DNA of 42,123 bases. Source: Gallionellaceae bacterium. Its GTDB lineage: Bacteria; Pseudomonadota; Gammaproteobacteria; Burkholderiales; Gallionellaceae. The notes beneath the pieces are model-generated. The model was not told the DNA's origin, searched no databases, and worked only from the letters and a program-made list of their open reading frames with translations. Location: the NCBI GenBank assembly GCA_004297065.1, contig SCUU01000114.1, positions 1-42,123 on the forward strand. Direction: 5' to 3'. Both the position numbers and the translations under genes were made by a program. Positions 16,066-23,003 of this stretch are shown here, in pieces (position 1 is the stretch's first letter; the number at the start of each line of letters is the position of its first letter).

Positions 16066-18045
16066 TTAAACGCCCTGGTCCGGAAGCGCGATCTCCGGCA
16101 ATCCGTAGCGCCAATCGAAGTTGCCCTCGTCATTAAAGAATATCCGTTCTTGCGGGAGCCCCTGTGCGCGCAAGCGGGTCCGGATATCGTCCGCCTTGAG
16201 CTTGTGGAATTCGGAGAGCCCGTTGTAGACGACCATGGTATGCGCCAGTGTTTCGCCCGTTACCTCGCCGATCTCGCAACGCACGCCGCTTCCGCTTTTC
16301 TCGCGCGCCGCCAGCAGATATGCCAACTCCTGCTGAAATGCCTGTTCCCGTCCCTGTTGCTCCTTCTTTTCGGCATCCAGTTTATCCACCGCGCTGCTCG
16401 CCTTGGCGAATTTGGCTACCATTTTTTGCCAGTTATCCATGTGCGCTTCGGTCAGTTTTACGCTCCCCTGCTTGATGCTCGTTGCAAGCGCAAGAAACTT
16501 GGCGACTTCCGCGTCCGACTTTATCAGGCTCAGCTGCTGATCTTTCGCCGCGACAATTTTTTTGCAATCGGCTATCGCCTTGTGGACCTGCCTGATCTGC
16601 GTATCCAGAATCGACAGGTCGGGCACCACCATGGAAATAACAGTTTCTTTTCCGCGACAAGAAGTGGACGACTTGATCTGGACGGTCTTGCCCGCAATGC
16701 CGCAGCCTTCCGCGCTTACCACCTGTACAGTTTCGGCAATGATCTCGCAATTCACGGCACGCTCGACCAGCACCGACTCGCCCAGTATCAGGCAACTCTC
16801 GGCATATTTCACCGTGACCCGGCCTTCCCACGCCTCGATAATGGAATTGAAAGCGCGTCCGTTTGACGTGACATCGCCGCCGTAACTTTTTGCGCTGCCG
16901 TTCGATAAATTGCTTTCCAGCAGGATAAGGCCTCCCCGCGAAACGATATTGCCGTAGACGTCCGCACAAAAGGTCATATTTTTGCCTTCGACGGAACGTC
17001 CCTCCTGCACCTCGCCGTGTTCGATAAACTCGTTTCCGGACAGGGAAAGATCGCCCGTCGTTTTGACGCTGATCCCGCCCTTGTTTTCGATCTTTTCGGT
17101 GACGGAAATATGATTGTTATCGACATCAAGAGAAAGGAAGCCCTCTCTGGCCGCCAAGATGAATTCACTCCCGTTCTGTTTTTCCACGCGCGTGCCGCTA
17201 CCCGCCAATGCATGCAGATCGATGTCATTGGGAATGGCCGGCTCGACCATCGCCCCGTTTACCTTGTATCCGGGCTTGCCGAGTACACGCGGTTTTTTCT
17301 TCAACAGGCGTGCGCCCATTTCTATCTGCGGAAAGCGGTTCTGGAATTTGCGCAAATCCGCCTTGCCGCTGGCCAATATTTTCGGTGAATTATCGCGGTG
17401 CAATACCGGACTCGCCTCTTCGATTTCCGCATCGCAACCCTCTGTTGCGTCGAGTTGGGTTGCGACAGCCATGCGCACCGTTTCACGGCGGGCAATCACG
17501 CTGGCGACGGCATCGATTGCGATACCGTAACGAACCCCCTTCAGCCACATGTCTGCAATGAACTCGTCCAGATCGAGACTGGTAGGCTTCAACTCCGACT
17601 TGCGCTCCGAACCCACGATAGGTGCCACGCCATCGGCACCCGGCGCACCATACACCGGCGCTTCCGTGACGACCTCAATCTCGACCGGCTCGAAAAAATA
17701 CTCTGCGCGCCTATACCCGGCATCCACTTTCACGGCTTTGTACAATGCCTTGCGCGCGGTGGGGAAAGCGACGACATCCTCCGCCAAGCGCACTTTGGCA
17801 TTGATGCCGTGAGCATCCAAGATCGCGTCGTAATCGTAAAGCAGCCCCATCAGAAAACGATAATCCAGCCCAAGGAACATCGCCCCCGCGCCGAACAGCC
17901 GGTCAATGAACTGCTCAAACCCGCCGCCCACGGGGAAAAGGGATAGATCGACGAAGATGCCGTCCGCTTTCCGGGGCAAATAGTCGGGCAGCGATATCTC
18001 ACCCGCCTTCAGGTCAACCGGATTGCCGATGTTCGACTGCTGCAT
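16066..18045 (-). CDS. FapA-like (DUF342) protein
   Basis: Protein of 659 residues of the FapA/DUF342 family. It has an alpha/beta N-terminal domain, a long repetitive beta-helix-like central part (about 270-480, e.g. LSLSGNEFIEHGEVQEG, GNIVSRGGLILLES), a charged coiled coil (about 490-590), and a small C-terminal domain. Members are named after flagellar or polar assembly proteins in Vibrio, but no flagellar genes are near. ATG at 18045 is chosen because AGGGGA lies seven bases upstream; a TTG 18 bp earlier is the only alternative. The cyclic-nucleotide-binding protein gene lies directly upstream on the same strand and could be its regulatory partner (inference). Confidence 0.85.
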   Translation of the reverse strand: MQQSNIGNPVDLKAGEISLPDYLPRKADGIFVDLSLFPVGGGFEQFIDRLFGAGAMFLGLDYRFLMGLLYDYDAILDAHGINAKVRLAEDVVAFPTARKALYKAVKVDAGYRRAEYFFEPVEIEVVTEAPVYGAPGADGVAPIVGSERKSELKPTSLDLDEFIADMWLKGVRYGIAIDAVASVIARRETVRMAVATQLDATEGCDAEIEEASPVLHRDNSPKILASGKADLRKFQNRFPQIEMGARLLKKKPRVLGKPGYKVNGAMVEPAIPNDIDLHALAGSGTRVEKQNGSEFILAAREGFLSLDVDNNHISVTEKIENKGGISVKTTGDLSLSGNEFIEHGEVQEGRSVEGKNMTFCADVYGNIVSRGGLILLESNLSNGSAKSYGGDVTSNGRAFNSIIEAWEGRVTVKYAESCLILGESVLVERAVNCEIIAETVQVVSAEGCGIAGKTVQIKSSTSCRGKETVISMVVPDLSILDTQIRQVHKAIADCKKIVAAKDQQLSLIKSDAEVAKFLALATSIKQGSVKLTEAHMDNWQKMVAKFAKASSAVDKLDAEKKEQQGREQAFQQELAYLLAAREKSGSGVRCEIGEVTGETLAHTMVVYNGLSEFHKLKADDIRTRLRAQGLPQERIFFNDEGNFDWRYGLPEIALPDQGV

Positions 18046-18136
18046 CACAAAGTCCCCTGACAACGCCCATCCGGCTTGGGGCGAAGCGGGATGATCGAAA
18101 TCAAACGCATGGACAGCACCGACCCGCGTTTTTTAT

Positions 18137-18493
18137 TCACAGATACGCATCTACTCTGCGCAGGCGATCCGCGATCACGCGCATGACATACAGCGCGAAA
18201 TTGGGCGTTTGCTGGATAAGGAAATTGAACCGTTCGCGTTCAATGGCTAAAACTTTGCAATCGCTCTTCGCCATCACCGTTGCCGAACGCGGCGCATCGT
18301 CGATCATCGCCATCTCGCCCAGAATTGTGCCGGCCTCTGCCGTCTCCACGACCCTGTTATGTACCGTAATTTCGGCTGTGCCCGACATGAGGACGTACAT
18401 CAAGCCGCCTTGCTCCCCCTGCTTAAACAGCACCTGTCCTGCCGGCAGGGCTTGCAACTCGGTTTCATGACGAAATAATTCTGCTGGATTCAT
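18137..18493 (-). CDS. Cyclic nucleotide-binding domain protein
   Basis: Single-domain protein of 118 residues with a cNMP-binding fold. The phosphate-binding cassette region reads GTILGEMAMIDDAPRSATVM, with the typical GE and the Arg that contacts the phosphate, and LFKQGEQGGLMYVLMSGTAE is the preceding beta-roll. No DNA-binding helix-turn-helix follows, so it is not a Crp/Fnr-type regulator by itself. It starts behind GAGGTAGC and stands 91 bp before the FapA-like gene on the same strand. It may act as a sensor for a partner protein; the ligand, cAMP or another, is unknown. Confidence 0.88.
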   Translation of the reverse strand: MNPAELFRHETELQALPAGQVLFKQGEQGGLMYVLMSGTAEITVHNRVVETAEAGTILGEMAMIDDAPRSATVMAKSDCKVLAIERERFNFLIQQTPNFALYVMRVIADRLRRVDAYL

Positions 18494-18609
18494 AAATAGC
18501 TACCTCAAGGTATTGTTAGCGTGACGATTCTAGCTGGAAATTTAAAACTAAGACGAATGCAACACAGACGCCAGCCCCTTGCATCTGCGGCGAAAAACGG
18601 GGCTACCCT

Positions 18610-18942
18610 TCATTCTTGCAAGGCGTTCGCGATCAGTTTTTGCAATTCGCCCGTCTCCGACATGGCGAGCATGATATCGGAGCCGCCGATCAGTTCTCCC
18701 TTGATATAGCACTGCGGAAAAGTCGGGAAGTCGGCATAGAACTTCAAATAGTCATACGCCTCCTGGTCTGCCAGCACATTCACCGCGACATACTTCTCCA
18801 CGCCGCAATTCTTCAGCACCTGTGCCGCACGCCCCGAAAAACCGCATTGCGGAAACTGCGGTGTCCCTTTCATGTACAACACGATTGGATTCTCGGTAAC
18901 GGTCTTTCTGATTTTCTCCAACGCGATCTGCTTTGCATCCAT
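18610..18942 (-). CDS. grxD: Monothiol glutaredoxin Grx4
   Basis: Monothiol glutaredoxin of 110 residues with the CGFS active site at 33-36 and the glutathione-binding segments MKGTPQFPQCGFS, DFPTFPQCYI and GGSDIM. This family binds a 2Fe-2S cluster bridged by two monomers or with a BolA protein and delivers it to target proteins. The next gene upstream on the same strand is an IbaG/BolA-type gene, the known partner, at 18 bp distance. They probably form one transcript. Confidence 0.96.
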   Translation of the reverse strand: MDAKQIALEKIRKTVTENPIVLYMKGTPQFPQCGFSGRAAQVLKNCGVEKYVAVNVLADQEAYDYLKFYADFPTFPQCYIKGELIGGSDIMLAMSETGELQKLIANALQE

Positions 18943-18960
18943 GCTCTATCCCCAAAATAA

Positions 18961-19200
18961 TTACGCCCGTTTAGCCCACTGTTCCGGCGTAAAGGTCTGC
19001 ATCGACAAGGCATGGATGATCTCCATCCTGTCGCCCAATACCTGAAACACCAGCCGTTGCTGCTGCAACAACCCCTTACCCTCAAATGCCTTGCTCACGA
19101 TCACCGCATCGAAATGGCGACCATCGCCATCGACCTCGATGTATTCGCATTCCAGCCCTTGCTGGATATAGCCCTTAACGTTATCCGGCGTCACTTTCAC
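18961..19200 (-). CDS. ibaG: BolA/IbaG-family protein
   Basis: Small alpha/beta protein of 79 residues, partner of Grx4 in Fe-S cluster handling. The conserved parts are DGDGRHFDAVIVSKAFEGKG and RMEIIHALSMQTFTPEQW, with His in the conserved helix-turn region. A GTG at 19200 is chosen because GGGGGAG lies just upstream; the upstream ATG at 19230 lacks a good site and would add ten non-conserved residues. It stands between grxD and the SPFH lipoprotein gene on the same strand. Confidence 0.88.
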   Translation of the reverse strand: MKVTPDNVKGYIQQGLECEYIEVDGDGRHFDAVIVSKAFEGKGLLQQQRLVFQVLGDRMEIIHALSMQTFTPEQWAKRA

Positions 19201-19237
19201 TGCACTCCCCCGATCTGAAAACGCATTCAACTTTCAA

Positions 19238-20029
19238 TCATTTGCCGACATTAATGATGCCCTTGAAGTCGTAAGGCACAACGATGGATTGCACCTTGCC
19301 TTCTTTCACCCCCTCGGCAATATCCTGCAAAGCCTTGGCTTCCATGTAGCGCACGTTCTGGCCGTTGCTGCTCAACAACGACAAGCGCTCGGCCTCTTTC
19401 CGCGCAATATCCACTTCCACTTGTTTGGCCTTCAGGTTATTTTGCGCCGTGATAACCGCGTTGGCGGAAGCGATGATATTCCCCGCCGGCTGGATGTTGC
19501 GCACCTGCACCTTGGTGATCGTCAGCGACGTGTCCAGCTTTTCTTCAGCCAGTGCGGCGGTGATGTATTTTGCCGTATCGGACTCGATCTCGGCGCGGGC
19601 AGAAATCGTCTTCAGCGCGTCATGTTTGGCGGCGGCTTTATATGCCGCGCTTCTGGCAACCGTGGTCAGGTAGTTATACATCAGCACGATGTCGTTGCTC
19701 TCATCGCGCGTGTGAAAAGCACGGCTCTTGGTCGTATATATCTCGCCGACTGCCGCCGGGTTGATGCTGTAAATGACAGTGATGTCCATGTCGTCCAGGG
19801 TCGAGTTGTCCGCCGTTTGCGGGTGCATGTTATCCAACACCAGCGCAATATCCCGCACCGGGAACGTCAACACACTGCCGATCACGGTCTGGTTGAAAGA
19901 GCCCGGCTGCAACTCGGTCGTATTCACCTGCTTGTCGAAACCGACACGCAACCCGACCTCGCCCGTCTCGATCCGCTCGCAACCGGACAACACCGCTACA
20001 GCCAACAGCAATACGACGATCTTCTTCAT
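19238..20029 (-). CDS. SPFH/prohibitin-domain lipoprotein
   Basis: Protein of 263 residues. The N-terminus is a lipoprotein signal with lipobox LSGC at 14-17, so mature protein should start at acylated Cys17 with Glu at +2. An SPFH (band 7) domain follows at about 20-205 (ETGEVGLRVGFDKQV, TTVARSAAYKAAAKHDAL), then a charged helix KQVEVDIARKEAERLSLLSS and a conserved tail. Band-7 proteins make large rings or scaffolds at membranes, usually with a cytoplasmic domain or a transmembrane anchor. A lipobox would instead place this one in the periplasm. GGGAG precedes the ATG, 13 bp after a 58-residue membrane-protein gene. Confidence 0.88.
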   Translation of the reverse strand: MKKIVVLLLAVAVLSGCERIETGEVGLRVGFDKQVNTTELQPGSFNQTVIGSVLTFPVRDIALVLDNMHPQTADNSTLDDMDITVIYSINPAAVGEIYTTKSRAFHTRDESNDIVLMYNYLTTVARSAAYKAAAKHDALKTISARAEIESDTAKYITAALAEEKLDTSLTITKVQVRNIQPAGNIIASANAVITAQNNLKAKQVEVDIARKEAERLSLLSSNGQNVRYMEAKALQDIAEGVKEGKVQSIVVPYDFKGIINVGK

Positions 20030-20042
20030 TTTGCTCTCCCTT

Positions 20043-20219
20043 TCAGAATAAATAGACGATCAACAACACCAGGCACAACGCCAACGTAGCCGTCCCCAAG
20101 CCATAGGCGACGCAACGATACAAAGTCATTTTTTCGCTTTTGCCCATTCTACTGAACACATATAAACCGGTTGTGACGGCAATCCAGACGAGCAAATAAA
20201 AGAAAATTCCGCGAACCAT
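20043..20219 (-). CDS. 58-residue two-helix membrane protein
   Basis: Short gene read from the sequence: the product begins MVRGIFFYLLVWIAVTTG and ends LCLVLLIVYLF. It has two hydrophobic segments (about 4-22 and 40-58) joined by a charged loop with FSRMGKSEKMTLYRC. AGGGG stands six bases before the ATG at 20219, and the SPFH lipoprotein gene starts 13 bp after its stop behind its own site, so they form an operon. I do not know the family. It may help anchor or regulate the SPFH protein, which is an inference from position. Confidence 0.7.
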   Translation of the reverse strand: MVRGIFFYLLVWIAVTTGLYVFSRMGKSEKMTLYRCVAYGLGTATLALCLVLLIVYLF

Positions 20220-20273
20220 AAGCGACCCCTATGTTGCAATTGGACAACTCAGCCTGCGTCCGAAACGCCCCGA

Positions 20274-20591
20274 TTATTCTATTTCCGCAACGAAGTCACA
20301 ACCCGCACCAGCCGCAATGCGCGAAGCGAAGAAGCGTCCGCCACGCTCGCGCCATCGCACCGGAATCCAGCCCACATAACGATCCGGGCAAACCGCCATG
20401 CCGCATACATAACGGCTCTCCCGTTCCCGCCACATCAGCGCGCGGCAGCGGCCACTGAACTGAAGCAGGAAAACATACGCCACCGGACACGGCTCCGCCG
20501 CGCAGCATGCCCCGCAACCATTGCAGAGCGCACCATGTCCGGGTTTATCCGGCGCCAGTGAGTGCAGTTCGATCACCCGTGTTTTATTCAT
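20274..20591 (-). CDS. Cysteine-cluster protein (YkgJ-like)
   Basis: A 105-residue protein with nine Cys. The start ALCNGCGACCAAEPCPVAYV looks like the YkgJ-type CxxCxxCC cluster, thought to bind zinc or an iron-sulfur centre, followed by SGRCRAL, YVCGMAVC and AGCDF. ATG at 20591 (MNKTRVIEL) fits the homologous beginning; 47 upstream residues of the longer frame look unrelated. No good ribosome-binding site precedes it. Neighbours give no functional hint, since the upstream gene runs the other way. Confidence 0.7.
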   Translation of the reverse strand: MNKTRVIELHSLAPDKPGHGALCNGCGACCAAEPCPVAYVFLLQFSGRCRALMWRERESRYVCGMAVCPDRYVGWIPVRWRERGGRFFASRIAAGAGCDFVAEIE

Positions 20592-20762
20592 TCTAGCCAA
20601 ATGGAGCAGGTAGCCTGGACTCTGGTGAAGCACAGCCGCCATCCAGGTAGCCTGTACACTCCCGGATTTGAGGAACGCCATTGTACGGGCAATGGCGAAT
20701 TTGCCAAATGGCAAAGCATCACTTCCCGTCACCCTATCGATTCATTCTTTCCCCGGTACAGG

Positions 20763-20768
20763 TATAAT
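20763..20768 (+). promoter_or_regulatory. -10 box of the aminotransferase promoter
   Basis: A perfect TATAAT, but the -35 region (TTCATT near 20741) is weak. It predicts a start near 20775, which supports the TTG at 20801 as start codon because the upstream ATG (20777) would be almost at the mRNA end. Confidence 0.45.
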
Positions 20769-20800
20769 TCGCGCCAATGTTCAACCCGCAAGGAAATATC

Positions 20801-21994
<1,194 letters not shown>

Positions 21995-22033
21995 GGTTGC
22001 GGTGGAGGCTAACCTTCAGGCTCTGCCGCAACC

Positions 22034-22092
22034 AAAATCTCAAGAATGCGCTGGAACGCATCGCCAAAGTGCTGAGCCGAGGCTCGATATGA
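22034..22092 (+). pseudogene. Remnant of a second aminotransferase 3' end
   Basis: The reading NLKNALERIAKVLS strongly resembles the C-terminus NLKAALERIAKALA of the gene that ends at 21994, but with many substitutions. A stop follows at 22090-22092. It looks like the tail of a diverged second copy or of a neighbour from the same family, joined here by deletion. No upstream part was found. Confidence 0.6.
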
Positions 22093-22177
22093 TTACTGCT
22101 CTGCTTGGGCATATCCTGCGCGCCATCGAGCACGACAATACGTGCTCCCCACCTTGCCTGAGTTGGGCGCTTTTTAT

Positions 22178-22399
22178 ATGAAGCTAACCAATGACAACTA
22201 TATCATCTTGATTGGCACTAAGAACTCCACGGAGCGCTATTACCGCGACAAGACCGGTTGGTTGAAGGTTAGCGCGCGTGGCCGAACGTTCCGGATGACC
22301 GCAGAGCAGGTCCTGAATCACGTCCTGCCTGCTCTAGCCGGCATTAAACCAAACCTAATTATTAAGGTGGAACATCACGACCCACTCTTCCAAAAATGA
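22178..22399 (+). CDS. Cassette-borne hypothetical protein, 73 residues
   Basis: The ATG at 22178 opens a frame of 73 codons ending 8 bp before the attC right box. The product starts MKLTNDNYIILIGTKNSTER and is rich in charged and hydrophobic residues, with RTFRMTAEQVLNHVLPALAG as a likely helix. It has no signal peptide or membrane segment. I do not recognise it. An upstream in-frame GTG (22142) belongs to the split HDOD gene and is not a natural start. No clear ribosome-binding site precedes the ATG, which is common for cassette genes. Expression would depend on flanking promoters. Confidence 0.6.
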   Translation: MKLTNDNYIILIGTKNSTERYYRDKTGWLKVSARGRTFRMTAEQVLNHVLPALAGIKPNLIIKVEHHDPLFQK

Positions 22400-22406
22400 A
22401 CGGAGC

Positions 22407-22476
22407 GCCCAACCCGGCGCTGCAGCGAACAGCCACCCGCAGCTACGCTGCGGCTGGCTGTCGCTGAGCTTCATCG
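22407..22476 (+). other. attC recombination site of the cassette
   Basis: Order: R'' GCCCAAC; CCGGC; L'' GCTGCAGCG; ACAGCCA, CCGCAG, loop CTACG, CTGCGG, TGGCTGT; L' CGCTGAGC; TTCATCG. L'' and L' pair with one unpaired G (GCT-G-CAGCG against GCTCAGCG), the extrahelical base that is diagnostic of attC bottom-strand recognition. The stem is continuous through ACAGCCA/TGGCTGT and CCGCAG/CTGCGG. The R' core is the degenerate GGTGTCC on the right, but GTTGGGC at the left end pairs perfectly with R''. Confidence 0.75.
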
Positions 22477-22651
22477 GTGTCCATCAAAATTCAGTGCCTG
22501 ATAGAAGACCATAATGTCTCTGCGGATCAGATCGTAGCGGCACTTGCCGGCGACCCTTTCGTTTCGGCACAAATCATCAAGACGGCAATCCCCCTATCCA
22601 GCTTTCCCCCCGACGCCCTCTCCTCAATCCTGATGGGACTACTGGTGGGAC

Positions 22652-22703
22652 AACTAGCCATCCCACTAGGCAACCACAAGACGGTTGCCTAGTGGTTGCT
22701 TAT
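22652..22703. repeat. Hairpin repeat, ATAACCAG family, divergent member
   Basis: ACTAGCCATCC then CACTAGGCAACC (stem), ACAAGAC (loop) and GGTTGCCTAGTG (stem), then GTTGCTTAT. The 12-bp stem is perfect. Compared with the copies at 40334, 40753 and 35938 the ends ACTAGCCAT and the layout match, but both stem arms have changed together. It supplies the stop of the HDOD remnant. Confidence 0.65.
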
Positions 22704-22947
22704 AAGCCCGCACACCCCACCCGCCGTTGGCGGGCAGAGTACAAGAGCGGCAACCCTCACCCAAACCCTCTCCCGGAGGGAGAGGGATCGATCGCCCTTT
22801 CCCCCTCTGGGGCTGCGGAAGGGTCGCTGCGTAGCAGCGGGGCACCCACCGGCGTACTCCTTGCGGGTGGAAAGTTGGATAGAGGGCTGGAGGCGAACGA
22901 GAAGCGGGGTAAGCAGGCAATCCGCGAAGCGGATGCTCGCAAAGGCA
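22704..22947. repeat. Composite palindromic repeats in a 311-bp gap
   Basis: No gene was found in 22693-23003. It holds CCCGCCGTTGGCGGG (22720-22735), the ACCCTCACCC/GGAGGGAGAGGG palindrome (22753-22786) that also occurs inside cbbO, TGCGGAAGGGTCGCTGCGTA, and at 22893-22947 a 55-bp segment shared with 36010-36063 (GAACGAGAAGCGGGGTAAGC and following). These are dispersed repeats, and the density suggests a repeat insertion hot spot after the decayed genes. Confidence 0.75.
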
Positions 22948-23003
22948 ATCTTGAATCCTCGGGAGAAAGGGCAAACGAACCGCTGCGCGAGTTTCACGTT
23001 AGC

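Larger units (their letters stand above)
22163..22476 (+). mobile_element. Single integron-type gene cassette at a secondary site
   Basis: Left boundary: G22162^TTGGGC, core GTTGGGC (22162-22168). Right box: GCCCAAC (22407-22413), the exact complement. One small gene lies between, starting 15 bp inside the left boundary and ending 8 bp before the attC. The right end stops at ATCG^GTGTCC, where a normal array would continue with TTRRRY; the degenerate junction is what insertion into a non-attC site would leave. No integrase gene is in the window. The 314-bp size is in the usual range. Confidence 0.72.
22089..22650 (+). pseudogene. HDOD-domain gene remnant split by a gene cassette
   Basis: If 22163-22476 is removed, VLPTLPE (22142-22162) joins in frame with VSIKIQCLIEDHNVSADQIV (from 22477), continuing AALAGDPFVSAQIIKTA. 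This is the start of an HDOD domain, whose pattern is LPxLPEVxxKI...DPxxSAxIIKxAN. Upstream 22089-22140 encodes MITALLGHILRAIEHDNT, typical of the helix before it, but one base is missing, so a frameshift lies near 22140. The 3' part diverges after KTA and ends in a repeat. Hence it is a dead gene with at least three lesions. Confidence 0.7.

Noticed and set aside
16433-16969. 178-residue minus frame within the FapA-like gene
   Set aside because: A shadow in another frame of a gene with clear domains.
18046-18063. TTG start for the FapA-like gene
   Set aside because: The ATG at 18045 has a better ribosome-binding site, AGGGGA.
22142-22177. GTG start of the cassette gene at 22142
   Set aside because: These codons belong to the HDOD remnant upstream of the cassette boundary at 22163.
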